Below the pieces are notes generated by a model that saw nothing but the letters and a program-made list of their open reading frames with translations, did not search any database and was not told where the DNA came from. DNA of 64,000 nt from GCA-2731375 sp964344935 (GTDB lineage Bacteria > Pseudomonadota > Alphaproteobacteria > GCA-2731375), in assembly GCA_964344935.1 (NCBI GenBank), contig CAYFPL010000004.1, positions 496,001 through 560,000 of the forward strand, written 5' to 3'. This document shows, piece after piece, positions 8,750 through 17,223 of this stretch. The number at the start of each line of letters is the position of its first letter. The stretch's first letter is position 1. Made by a program: the position numbers and the translations under genes.

Positions 8750-9069
8750 GCAACAGCCTGTCATAGACCAGGCGCACCTGGAGACCTATACCCTGGGCGA
8801 TCGTGCCCTGGAGTTGGAGCTGCTGACCATGTTCGTCGGCAATGGCGCCGGCTACATCGACGCCATGGCCGTCAACAAAGGCGATGAGTGGTGGAAGGCG
8901 GCACACGGCCTCAAGGGGATTGCCATGGGCGTGGGGGCAACGGAGGTCGCTGATGGCGGCGGCGGCCGAGCCCCTGCAGGACGCTGCCGATGGTGTCCGC
9001 CAGCAGCATGTCGATGATTTGCAGGCAGCCCTTGAGAGGGTGCGCCGCTATGTCGCGGATTTAAGTTGA
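8739..9069 (+). CDS. Histidine phosphotransfer (HPt) domain protein, frameshifted
   Basis: A small HPt domain: the phospho-acceptor His56 lies in AAHGLKGIAMGVGA, the standard HPt helix. The frame opened at 8739 runs to 9017 but turns into Arg/Pro/Cys-rich nonsense after GATEVAD. The expected second half (EPLQDAADGVRQQHVDDLQ, ending VADLS at 9069) is in the next frame. Removing one base near 8955, in a GGCGGCGGCGG run, gives a continuous protein of about 109 residues, the normal HPt length. This is a sequencing error or a recent mutation. It overlaps the E1 gene by 11 bases. No histidine kinase or receiver gene is adjacent. Confidence 0.6.
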
Positions 9070-9079
9070 TCTAGGTCAA
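9066..9079. promoter_or_regulatory. FNR/FixK-type anaerobox upstream of the universal stress gene
   Basis: TTGATCTAGGTCAA matches the FNR/FixK consensus TTGAT-N4-ATCAA at 9 of 10 defined positions. It lies in the gap before the stress protein, about 94 bases upstream of its start. Universal stress genes are common FNR/FixK targets, so oxygen-responsive control is likely. The box overlaps the last codon of the HPt frame. Confidence 0.6.
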
Positions 9080-9172
9080 GCCTGTCTCTGGTCATAGCAG
9101 CGATCATCGCTATGTAAGATTCATAGAACGCGGCCAGGAAGGCCTGGTCGACGTATGCGAAGGGATGGGACC

Positions 9173-9991
9173 ATGACCTACAAGGATATTGTTGTACATC
9201 AAGGCGAAGATGCTCACGCCGAGGGACGCTTGAACATGGCGTTGGACCTGGCGAAGAACTTCGACGCCCGCCTCACCGGGGTCTACGTATTGTCTTATCC
9301 TAACGTGCCCGGTTTCGTGCAAACCGAACTTCCCAGCGAAGTCATCGAACAGCGCTACAATGAGATCCGCGCCATGGGTGAAGCCAAGAGGGCGGAATTC
9401 GATGCCGCGGCCGAGCGCGAGGGCGTGACGGCGGAGTTCCGGCTCATGGAAGGGGATATGGTCGAGGCGGTCAGCTTGTGCGGCCGCTATGCCGATTTGC
9501 TGGTGGTGGGCCAGCCAGATCCCGACAAGCCCGCTGTCACCGATAACCTGGCTGAAGAATTGTTGATGGCTTCGGGCCGGCCGATCCTCGTCGTACCTTA
9601 TGCCGGTGTTCCGAAACAAATCGGTCGCCGCATTATGGTGGCATGGCGGGCGACGCGCGAGGCAACGCGGGCTGTGCACGACGCCATGCCCATGCTGGAA
9701 CAGGCCGAAGAAGTCGTCGTCTATTCCGTCAATCCGGAGGACCGCGACCATATTGCAGGTGCCGATATCTGCACCCATCTGGCGCGCCATGGCGTCAATG
9801 CGACGCCGCGGCATATCGTGGCCAAGGACATGGGTGTCGGCGACAGTATCCTTTCAGCCGTGGCCGACAATGGCATCGACCTGCTGGTGATGGGCGGTTA
9901 CGGCCATTCCCGCTTGCGGGAGCTGGCTTTCGGCGGGGCCACCCGCGAAATCATGCACGCCATGACCTGCCCGGTGATGATGTCGCATTAG
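9173..9991 (+). CDS. Universal stress protein, tandem UspA domains
   Basis: About 272 residues with two UspA-like halves (about 1-145 and 150-272). The second ends with the nucleotide-binding pattern GGYGHSRLRELAFGGATREI and the usual HAMTCPVMMSH tail. The first half is more diverged. Cytosolic. The ATG at 9173 follows AAGGGATGG and is preferred to one six codons earlier. An FNR/FixK-type box lies upstream, pointing to induction under low oxygen. The partner process is unknown. Confidence 0.88.
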   Translation: MTYKDIVVHQGEDAHAEGRLNMALDLAKNFDARLTGVYVLSYPNVPGFVQTELPSEVIEQRYNEIRAMGEAKRAEFDAAAEREGVTAEFRLMEGDMVEAVSLCGRYADLLVVGQPDPDKPAVTDNLAEELLMASGRPILVVPYAGVPKQIGRRIMVAWRATREATRAVHDAMPMLEQAEEVVVYSVNPEDRDHIAGADICTHLARHGVNATPRHIVAKDMGVGDSILSAVADNGIDLLVMGGYGHSRLRELAFGGATREIMHAMTCPVMMSH

Positions 9992-10023
9992 GTCATGACA
10001 TAGACGCAGTCACGGGGTACACC

Positions 10024-10049
10024 TTCGTGGCGGCCGCGGCCGCCACGAA
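10024..10049. repeat. Perfect 26-base GC-rich palindrome before the M20 gene
   Basis: Arms of 13 bases (first arm TTCGTGGCGGCCG) meet without a spacer. In RNA this would be a very stable hairpin directly upstream of the AAGGAG site of the amidohydrolase gene. There is no T-run, so it is not a classical terminator. It could be a transcript-end stabiliser, attenuator or protein site. Confidence 0.5.
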
Positions 10050-10066
10050 ACAACAAGGAGTGCCCC

Positions 10067-11242
10067 ATGGCCGTTATCAACCGCATCGCCGATTTCCACG
10101 CCGACATGGTGGAATGGCGCCACGATATCCACGCACATCCTGAAACCGCCTTTGAGGAGGTGCGCACAGCAGCTTTGGTCGAGGAAAAGCTGCGTGGTTT
10201 CGGCCTTGATGTGCATACGGGTCTGGCCAAGACCGGCGTCGTTGGTGTGCTGCGATGCGGCAACTCCGATCGCAAGATCGGACTGCGCGCCGACATGGAT
10301 GCGCTCGACCTGCAGGAATTGGCCGACGTACCGCACAAATCCAAACATGACGGCAAGATGCATGCCTGCGGGCATGATGGCCATACCACCATGCTGCTGG
10401 GCGCGGCCCGCTATTTGGCCGAAACACAGAATTTCGACGGCACCGTCTATTTCATCTTCCAGCCGGCCGAGGAAAACGAAGCCGGCGGACGGCTTATGGT
10501 GCAAGAAGGCCTGTTCGACCAGTTTCCCTGCACGGACGTCTATGGCCTGCACAACATGCCGGGAATACCGGTGGGGCAGATCGGCCTGATGCCCGGGCCG
10601 ATGATGGCTTCAGCGGATTTCTTCCAAATCATCGTCAATGGCACCGGCGCCCATGGCGCCATGCCGCACCAGGGTGTCGACCCGATTCTTGTGGGTTCTG
10701 AAATTGTTCTGGGGCTGCAGCGGATCGTTTCACGAACTGTTGATCCGTTGAAACAGGCGGTGATTTCGGCCACCAAGTTCCAGGCCGGTTTCACGACCAA
10801 CGTGATTCCCGAGACGGCTCTGATCGCCGGCACTACGCGGGCATTCTCCGTCAAGGTGCAGGACATCATGGAAAAGGAAATCAAACGTGTGGCCGAAGGC
10901 ATTGCCCAAGCCCACGGTGCCAGTATCGAATACACTTACGACCGCCGCTATGCCCCCACCATAAACACACCGGAAGAAACCGAGATCGCCCATCGCGCGG
11001 CGGCGCAGGTGGTTGGCGAAGAGAATGTCCGCCGAGACTTGCAGCCGACCATGGGGGCAGAGGATTTCTCCTGGATGCTGCAGGCCCGGCCAGGTTGCTA
11101 CATTTGGGTCGGAAATGGCGTCGGCAATGAACCTGGCGGCTGCATGGTTCATAATCCCAACTACGACTTCAACGACGAAATCCTTTCGATCGGCGCGTCG
11201 TACTGGGTGAAACTTGTGGAACAGGAACTGGCGGCGGCTTGA
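10067..11242 (+). CDS. M20-family amidohydrolase (hippurate hydrolase-like)
   Basis: 391 residues. It has the M20D metal-binding signatures: DIHAHPE near the start, RADMDALD, then MHACGHDGHTTMLLGAAR with the bridging Cys and His ligands, QPAEEN with the catalytic Glu, and a late GAEDFSWM motif. The length is normal for amidohydrolases that cleave N-acyl amino acids or aromatic amides such as hippurate or indoleacetyl-amino acids. Cytosolic. A good AAGGAG ribosome site precedes the ATG. The substrate is not decided; it stands alone between the stress protein and an MBL hydrolase. Confidence 0.88.
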   Translation: MAVINRIADFHADMVEWRHDIHAHPETAFEEVRTAALVEEKLRGFGLDVHTGLAKTGVVGVLRCGNSDRKIGLRADMDALDLQELADVPHKSKHDGKMHACGHDGHTTMLLGAARYLAETQNFDGTVYFIFQPAEENEAGGRLMVQEGLFDQFPCTDVYGLHNMPGIPVGQIGLMPGPMMASADFFQIIVNGTGAHGAMPHQGVDPILVGSEIVLGLQRIVSRTVDPLKQAVISATKFQAGFTTNVIPETALIAGTTRAFSVKVQDIMEKEIKRVAEGIAQAHGASIEYTYDRRYAPTINTPEETEIAHRAAAQVVGEENVRRDLQPTMGAEDFSWMLQARPGCYIWVGNGVGNEPGGCMVHNPNYDFNDEILSIGASYWVKLVEQELAAA

Positions 11243-11292
11243 ACACTTGTGGTTCCGTATTAAGTTCTGTACCATTAGCCATTGATTATGTT

Positions 11293-11304
11293 ATACAATT
11301 GTAT
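11293..11304. promoter_or_regulatory. 12-base palindrome in the promoter region of the MBL hydrolase
   Basis: ATACAATTGTAT is a perfect dyad 35 bases before the start codon, inside a locally AT-rich gap (11243-11338). The position suits a repressor operator over a promoter. The binding protein is unknown. Confidence 0.3.
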
Positions 11305-11338
11305 GTACGCGACTCGGGAAATCCGCTAGGGACTGCCA

Positions 11339-12166
11339 ATGGGGTTCAAGGTCAAGTTCTGGGGGGTCAGGGGGTCCATAGCCTGTCCATCCTCGAAATA
11401 CGTCATGTTCGGCGGAAATACTTCCTGTATTGAGGTCGCTTGTGGCGGCCAGCGAGTCGTATTCGATTGCGGCACCGGCATTCGAAACTTCGGCCATTGG
11501 ATGATGAAGAAGGGTGTTCGGCGTGCCGATATCCTGATGTCCCACAGTCATTGGGATCACATCAACGGCTTTCCATTCTTCTCGCCCGCTTTCCAGGCGG
11601 ATTGTGAATTCCGCATCATGGCGGGGCATCTCTTCGATGTGAAAGAAACCCTCCATGACATCATGTCGGGGCAAATGAACCAGCCGACCTTTCCGGTTCC
11701 CATCGAGGCCATGCAATCAAAACTGACGTTTGAGGATTTCAAGGCCGGTGAAAGCTTCACCTTGGGCACCGGCATCAAGGTGCGAACTACGTTGCTCAAC
11801 CACCCCGACAACGCCACTGGCTATCGCATCGACTATGCCGGCAAGAGCTTCTGCTACGTCACGGATACGGAACACATTCCGGGCAAGCCGGACGAGAACA
11901 TCCTGGACCTGATCGATAATGCCGATGTTGTCGTCTACGATTGTACCTACACGGATCGGGAGTTCCCTGCGAAAGTCGGCTGGGGCCATTCCACATGGCA
12001 GGAAGGTGTGCGCCTGTGCCAACGGGCCAACGCCAAACGGCTGGTGATCTTCCATCACGACCCGGATCACGAAGATCCCTTCATGGAACTGTTGGAGGCC
12101 GAGGCGCGTATGGCCTGGGACGGCGCCCTGATGGGGCGGGAGAATATGCGCCTTACTCTGGCCTAA
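11339..12166 (+). CDS. MBL-fold metallo-hydrolase
   Basis: 275 residues. It opens VKFWGVRGSIACP with FGGNTSC, a signature of an MBL branch near RNase Z and class II cAMP phosphodiesterases. The zinc motif is SHSHWDHINGFPFF; later ligands are seen in YVTDTEH and FHHDPDHED. The overall shape is that of conserved single-domain MBL proteins often linked to signalling proteins. The substrate is unknown; a cyclic-nucleotide phosphodiesterase role is possible but not shown. AGGGA precedes the ATG. Confidence 0.8.
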   Translation: MGFKVKFWGVRGSIACPSSKYVMFGGNTSCIEVACGGQRVVFDCGTGIRNFGHWMMKKGVRRADILMSHSHWDHINGFPFFSPAFQADCEFRIMAGHLFDVKETLHDIMSGQMNQPTFPVPIEAMQSKLTFEDFKAGESFTLGTGIKVRTTLLNHPDNATGYRIDYAGKSFCYVTDTEHIPGKPDENILDLIDNADVVVYDCTYTDREFPAKVGWGHSTWQEGVRLCQRANAKRLVIFHHDPDHEDPFMELLEAEARMAWDGALMGRENMRLTLA

Positions 12167-12167
12167 C

Positions 12168-12881
12168 CTACCGCGGTTGCCTCGCCATTAGATTTTCTCG
12201 AATTTCCGCCAGGCTTCGCTTTTGCCGTCCTTCATTATCGAAATTTTCATCGGCCAGCCAGGCTTCGAACCCGGCCTTGATAACCGGCCAGTCGCCATCG
12301 GTCATGGCAAACCAGGTTGTATCCCGGTTGCGCCCCTTGTAGACCACGTGCTGGCGGAACAACCCTTCGTATTGAAACCCAAATCGCAAGGCGGCACGGC
12401 GAGACGGCTCGTTCAGGGAATCGCATTTCCATTCGTAGCGTCGATAGCCTAGATCGTCGAAGACGTGGCGGGCCATGAGGTACATGGCCTCTGTCGCCAT
12501 GCGTGTTTGCTTCAAGCTGGGCGCAAACCAGATAGCGCCTACCTCGCAAGTCGCCCAGTGCGGCACAATTCGCATATAGCTGGCCATACCGCGGGCGCTG
12601 CCGGTGGCCTCATCGATGATGGCGAAGACCAGCGGGTCGTCAGTTTCTGTCTGAGGTGCCAGCCAGGCCTGGAAAGCCGCCATGTCCGGGAACGGATCGT
12701 TACTCATATAAGTCCACATATCGCCCGTGGGATCGCCGTCCGGGCCGCAGGCTGAGAGATAGAGGTCACGGCCATGGCGGTCCGGATCCAACGGTTCGAC
12801 GATGACCGAGGCGCCCGTCATGGCGGCCCGAATGGGGGCGCGGCCGTCTGGTAGGATGGTTAGGGTTTTGCCAACCTTCAT
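12168..12881 (-). CDS. GNAT-family acetyltransferase (RimJ/RimL-like)
   Basis: About 237 residues. The GNAT core is seen as ARGMASYMRI, then CEVGAIWFAPSLKQT for acetyl-CoA binding, YRRYEWKCDSLNEPSRRAA and LRFGFQYEGLFRQH, the RimJ/RimL-type ending. Members acetylate N-termini, amino acids or small amines; the target is unknown. The start at 12881 has GAGGAAACCC upstream and overlaps the methyltransferase stop (ATGA), so the two are one transcript. An upstream in-frame start would overlap further. Confidence 0.85.
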   Translation of the reverse strand: MKVGKTLTILPDGRAPIRAAMTGASVIVEPLDPDRHGRDLYLSACGPDGDPTGDMWTYMSNDPFPDMAAFQAWLAPQTETDDPLVFAIIDEATGSARGMASYMRIVPHWATCEVGAIWFAPSLKQTRMATEAMYLMARHVFDDLGYRRYEWKCDSLNEPSRRAALRFGFQYEGLFRQHVVYKGRNRDTTWFAMTDGDWPVIKAGFEAWLADENFDNEGRQKRSLAEIRENLMARQPR

Positions 12882-13918
12882 GTGGGTTTCCTCGCGTCGA
12901 TCCGGCCTAGGCGGTTCGGCAGCAGCCAATCATATGCCGCATCCTCGAAACCGGCTTCTTGGAGGTAGCTCACATATTCCGGCCCGCTGGGCACGTGACC
13001 GGTATAGTGTCCTTCGCGGATCGCCTGGAGGTGATAGAAGGCCGGATCAACAGGACCCGAACGATCGTCATTCAGCATATAGCCGACGACCAGTACCGTG
13101 CCGCCGGGCGGCAGAGCCGCATAAGCCAGGCGCAGGGCTTTGACCACGTCGTCGCGCAAATACCAATGCAATGGCGTGATATAGGAGATTAGGTCGAAAT
13201 CACCGCCATAGTCCTCCTCTCTAAGGAAATCGCCGGGTTCGGCCGTGATCCGACTTTCTAATTTGTGCTTGGCGATAAATTCTGTGGCGACGGGCACCAC
13301 ATTGGGATGGTCGCGGACAGTGACCCGCAGTCCTTCGTTCCTTTCGCAGGCGGCGATGGCGTAACAGCCCGAGCCGCCGGCAAAATCCAACCAATGCTGG
13401 AACCGAGAGAAATCGAACTGTTTCGCCAACCGGTGAGCCAGCGGCAGAGAGGCATTGTAGCCGGCGGTGGTGAATTCCCGGGCCCGGTCCGGATCATCCA
13501 AGTCGCCTTCATATAATTTCCGCGGCGGAACTTCCGACGACACCGATTTAAGGTTTCCGGCGAAGCCCTGCCATTCGTCGTATTCAGCGGGAACGGTGAA
13601 ACGTAGGTAATCGCCAAAGTAAGTGGGCGCATCCTTGACCAGGAAACGTTGCACATCGTCCAGGTTGACATTGCGGCCATCCACCTCGCGCACCAGGTCC
13701 ATGGCCTTGCAGATGATCAGCAACCTGTCCGCGGTTTCCGGGTCAATCTGGCAATACGCGCCGATCTCCGCCGGTGTCGCGGCGCCGTTTGCGATGGCGG
13801 TGAATAGACCGCATTCGAGGGCCGCCGCCAGAGCCTGGCTCTTCTTGAACGAAAATGCCAGTTCGTTCAGACGCTCGGAGTTTTTGCCCACTGTGGGATC
13901 GTCTGGAATAGTACTCAT
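12878..13918 (-). CDS. SAM-dependent O-methyltransferase-like protein with winged-helix dimerisation domain
   Basis: 346 residues. The N-terminal 90 residues look like the helical dimerisation/winged-helix domain of COMT-type methyltransferases (AAALECGLFTAIANG). The SAM site follows at WLDFAGGSGCYAIAACE, then VRDHPNVVPVA and DLISYITPLHWYLRDD. This build is shared by aromatic and polyketide O-methyltransferases. The acceptor is unknown. It is tightly coupled to the acetyltransferase downstream and the CoA-transferase upstream (11-base gap). GAGGAAACG precedes the ATG. Confidence 0.82.
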   Translation of the reverse strand: MSTIPDDPTVGKNSERLNELAFSFKKSQALAAALECGLFTAIANGAATPAEIGAYCQIDPETADRLLIICKAMDLVREVDGRNVNLDDVQRFLVKDAPTYFGDYLRFTVPAEYDEWQGFAGNLKSVSSEVPPRKLYEGDLDDPDRAREFTTAGYNASLPLAHRLAKQFDFSRFQHWLDFAGGSGCYAIAACERNEGLRVTVRDHPNVVPVATEFIAKHKLESRITAEPGDFLREEDYGGDFDLISYITPLHWYLRDDVVKALRLAYAALPPGGTVLVVGYMLNDDRSGPVDPAFYHLQAIREGHYTGHVPSGPEYVSYLQEAGFEDAAYDWLLPNRLGRIDARKPT

Positions 13919-13929
13919 GAACGTTTCCT

Positions 13930-14961
13930 CTAACTTGTTCCTGCCTTGGAGGTAGCCGGGAAGCCGATCTGGCGCAATGATCTTCCGTCATCATCTTCGG
14001 TTTCGCGGATCATCTTACGGGCGATCAATTGTGGATCTTCGAAGGCTTCCTCGGGCGATTTTACAAGGCCGATTTCAATATCCAGGGCGCCCAATACCGC
14101 CACCCAGTGACTGGCATCATGCCGCAAGAATGCATTTTGAAGGAACGCCCTGGCCTTGGCACCATCGGTGCCCAGGTCATGGCCGTATTGCCACAATTCC
14201 TCATCCCCGAAGTACCGGAACAAGGCCCGCCCGGAGGCTTCACTCAGCGCGGTGATGGCGACATGGCGGCCGTCGCCGGCTTTATAGATATTGTAAACCG
14301 GTCGGGCGGATCGTTCGGCGACCTCCAGCCCGCTGATCGCAACACCGTCCCGAATGCTGCCGTGAGAGACGGCGAGCAGGGAGAACAGGCTCTCTTGCAT
14401 GGAAAGGTCAATATGCCGGCCACGTCCGGTCCGATTGCGTTCGTGCAGGGCGGCGGTGATGGCAAAGGCTGCCGTCAAACCGGATACGGCGTCGGCGAGG
14501 TAGGTCTGGGGCGAGGTGATATCGCCATTCGGCTGCAAGCAGTGCAGCAGGCCCGTCTCGGCCATGAACATCAGATCATAAGCTGCCCTCTGGGACTGCG
14601 GGCCCGCCTGGCCGAAGCCTGATAGCGAGCAATATATGATGGTGTCGTTGAGCCCGCGGATCGTCCCGTAGTCGATGCCCAGGCGGGATGTAACGCCTGG
14701 CCGGTAACTTTCGATCAGAACGTCCGCCTGCACTGCTAAATCGAACAGGACCTGGCGCTCGCCATCATCCCGCAGATTGAGGACAAGAGACTCCTTGCCT
14801 CTGTTCAAGAGCAGATCCTCATTGCTGACCGGATCGGATGGCGCTTCACGCTCGATGCGCGTGGACTGTGCGCCCCAACCGGTCAAGAGGTGGCCGCAGA
14901 ATTTCCCCGGCGTCATGGCGCCAACTTCCAGGACCGTTACGCCCTGCAACGCTTCATGCAT
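13930..14961 (-). CDS. CaiB/BaiF class III CoA-transferase (racemase-like)
   Basis: 343 residues, short for the family (about 380-410), nearer to alpha-methylacyl-CoA racemase length. Family marks: TVLEVGAMTPGKFCGHLL, DVLIESYRPGVTSRLG, IYCSLSGFGQAGP and the catalytic Asp in YLADAVSG. It either moves CoA between carboxylic acids or epimerises a branched acyl-CoA. It leads an operon with the methyltransferase and acetyltransferase, and is divergent from a second CoA-transferase across about 97 bases, so a shared promoter region is likely. Confidence 0.85.
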   Translation of the reverse strand: MHEALQGVTVLEVGAMTPGKFCGHLLTGWGAQSTRIEREAPSDPVSNEDLLLNRGKESLVLNLRDDGERQVLFDLAVQADVLIESYRPGVTSRLGIDYGTIRGLNDTIIYCSLSGFGQAGPQSQRAAYDLMFMAETGLLHCLQPNGDITSPQTYLADAVSGLTAAFAITAALHERNRTGRGRHIDLSMQESLFSLLAVSHGSIRDGVAISGLEVAERSARPVYNIYKAGDGRHVAITALSEASGRALFRYFGDEELWQYGHDLGTDGAKARAFLQNAFLRHDASHWVAVLGALDIEIGLVKSPEEAFEDPQLIARKMIRETEDDDGRSLRQIGFPATSKAGTS

Positions 14962-15058
14962 GGATCGTTCCCGCTATGCCGTTCCACCGGCATGCTAGAG
15001 GGATTCCATTCGGCTTGCTATGATCCCCGGCAATCGCGTTGATTTGGGGGAAGCCGGC

Positions 15059-16240
15059 ATGTTGCCGTTGAGCGGAATTCGGGTGATTGATCTGGGCCGG
15101 GTCATCGCCGGACCATTGGGGCCTATGCTACTGGGCGACCTGGGCGCCGATGTGATCAAGGTGGAAACAGGGCAGGGCGATATGCTGCGCCAGCAGGCCC
15201 CGTCGTTCGCCCCTGACATGGGCGGCTATTTCGCCACCGCCAACCGCAACAAACGCAGCCTGCACGTGGACCTGCGCAAACCGGGCGGCGACAAACTGCT
15301 GCGTGCGCTTATGGCCACGGCGGACGTGGTGGTGGAGAACTTCCGCCCCGGTATCTTCGATACCATGGGTTTCACGGACGATGTTCTCGAGCGTGACTTC
15401 CCCCATCTGGTGGTGGCGCGGCTGTCAGCTTTTGGCGACGTGGGACCCATGGGGCACCGTTCCGGTGTCGATCAACTGGTGCAAGGCTATTCTGGCCTGA
15501 TGTCCATCACCGGCAGCCCGGAGACCGGGCCCATTCGCTCCGGTGTCGCCATCTCGGATGTCTTGGGCGGTCTATGTAATACCATCGGTATCCTGGGCGC
15601 CTTAATGGAACGCCAGCAAAGTGGCCGCGGGCAAGTGGTACGCACGTCGCTGCTGGAGGCGACCATGTCCATGCTGACCGTGCAGGCCGGCAAATACTTC
15701 GCCACTGGCAAGGACCCTGTCGCCGAAGGCAATCATCATCCCTCCATCGCGCCCTACGGCCTGTTCGAGACGGCGGATGGGCAGATCCAAATTCTCGTCT
15801 CCCGCAACGAGGATTTCCGCCGCTTTGCCAAGTTCTGCGGCCGACCGGAGTGGCTGGAAGACGAACGTTTCGCCGATGGCGGCAGCCGTTCCATCAACAA
15901 AAATGTCCTGCGTGATTTGGTGGCCGAGGCGATGGTGGAAAAAACGACCGAGGAATGGCTCGACTTCCTGCGGGAGAATGACATTCCGCATGGGCCGGTG
16001 TTGTCCATCAAGGAGGCCTTTGACAGCGCACAGGCCGCAGCGTTGGGCATGACTTTGGATATGACGGCGACGGATGGCACGGACATTTCGGTGCCCCGCT
16101 TCCCCTGGCGTTTCGGCCGGACGCCGGCGCAAGTGCGCTATCCGCCGCCTTGGGTGGGCGAACATACGGAAGAAATTCTGGCCGAAATGGGCCTGCAGGA
16201 TGACGAGGAAATAAGGGAGGCGCTGTTGTGCCGCAAATAA
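15059..16240 (+). CDS. CaiB/BaiF class III CoA-transferase
   Basis: 393 residues. It has IRVIDLGRVIAGPLGPMLL at the N-terminus, DVVVENFRPGIFDTMG, LSAFGDVGPMGH and the catalytic Asp in SGVAISDVLGG. Normal length, so a true CoA-transferase is likely. The ATG at 15059 has TGGGGGAAG upstream and is preferred to an earlier in-frame start. Its end overlaps the GTG of an enoyl-CoA hydratase by 13 bases, so the pair should activate an acid to its CoA ester and then hydrate it. The acid is unknown. Confidence 0.88.
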   Translation: MLPLSGIRVIDLGRVIAGPLGPMLLGDLGADVIKVETGQGDMLRQQAPSFAPDMGGYFATANRNKRSLHVDLRKPGGDKLLRALMATADVVVENFRPGIFDTMGFTDDVLERDFPHLVVARLSAFGDVGPMGHRSGVDQLVQGYSGLMSITGSPETGPIRSGVAISDVLGGLCNTIGILGALMERQQSGRGQVVRTSLLEATMSMLTVQAGKYFATGKDPVAEGNHHPSIAPYGLFETADGQIQILVSRNEDFRRFAKFCGRPEWLEDERFADGGSRSINKNVLRDLVAEAMVEKTTEEWLDFLRENDIPHGPVLSIKEAFDSAQAAALGMTLDMTATDGTDISVPRFPWRFGRTPAQVRYPPPWVGEHTEEILAEMGLQDDEEIREALLCRK

Positions 16241-17028
16241 CAATCGATAAAGACGGCGCTGTCGCCATTGTCCGTTTCACCAATCCACCCGACGGCTATA
16301 TGGATGCCGATACGGTTCCGGAGATTACCGCCATGTTGGATACGGTGGAGGCGGACAATGAGATTCGCGCCGTGATCCTGACGGGCGGCCTGGACGACGT
16401 CTTCGTCCGCCACTATTCCGTGGTGGAGCTGGAGGAGCGGGGCCGCGGCCTACGGGAAGCAGGCGCATCGTTCAGCATCACTAATCCGGTGCCCGAACGC
16501 GCCCTGCATGCGGACTTCCGCCGTATCGAGGATAGCCCCAAGCCCTTTATCGCGGCCATCAATGGTACTGCCATGGGTGGCGGCTTCGAGTTGGCTTTGC
16601 GCTGTGATTTCCGCATCGCCCAGGACGGGCCCTACTCCCTGGGCCTGCCTGAGATCAATATCGGCATCCTGCCCGGTGCTGGGGGCACACAACGCTTGAG
16701 CCGCATCATCGGCCAGGCCAAGACCCTGGAATTGACCCTTTTGGGCAAGACACTCTCGCCAAAAGAGGCGGCCGCATACGGCTTGGTCACGGAATGCTGC
16801 GATGGCCCGGCACTCGATCGGGCATTGGAGATCGCTCATGAATTGGCCTCGAAATCACCCCATGCCGTTGCCCATATCAAATACTTGGTGCGGCGCTCGG
16901 AACTTGTTGCCCCCATGGATGGCCTGGCCGCCGAGCGCACCCTGTTCGCGGATTTGGTGGGCCGGGATGAGGCCATCGATTTGATGACGGAAATGAACCA
17001 AGGCAAACGGGATATCCGGGATCGTTAG
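16228..17028 (+). CDS. Enoyl-CoA hydratase/isomerase (crotonase family)
   Basis: 266 residues from GTG 16228, with AAGGGAGG upstream. Both catalytic glutamates of true hydratases are present: Glu121 in GGGFELALRCD and Glu142 in GLPEINIGILPGAGG. The oxyanion loop AINGTAMGGG is intact. It should add water across a 2-enoyl-CoA double bond. The start lies inside the preceding CoA-transferase gene (13-base overlap), a sign of translational coupling. Cytosolic. Confidence 0.9.
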   Translation: MPQITIDKDGAVAIVRFTNPPDGYMDADTVPEITAMLDTVEADNEIRAVILTGGLDDVFVRHYSVVELEERGRGLREAGASFSITNPVPERALHADFRRIEDSPKPFIAAINGTAMGGGFELALRCDFRIAQDGPYSLGLPEINIGILPGAGGTQRLSRIIGQAKTLELTLLGKTLSPKEAAAYGLVTECCDGPALDRALEIAHELASKSPHAVAHIKYLVRRSELVAPMDGLAAERTLFADLVGRDEAIDLMTEMNQGKRDIRDR

Positions 17029-17223
17029 GTATACAGGCCGTTTACCAAACCTTTTACATAATCGTTAATTTCCCCGTAGTATCAGGATCGATAGGCAGAT
17101 TTCGAATGGCGAAACGCCTGTTGTCTTGTGCGCCGAAGGCAGCTTGATTTTGAACCGCGAGGTTTCCCGCAAGGCCTGGAAACTGGGTCGGGCCAAAACC
17201 CGCGATTGAGATCGGGAGCCGCA

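Noticed and set aside
14029..14622. 197-residue plus-strand frame over the minus-strand CoA-transferase
   Set aside because: Lies inside a clearly recognised gene and reads as low-information GC-driven sequence.
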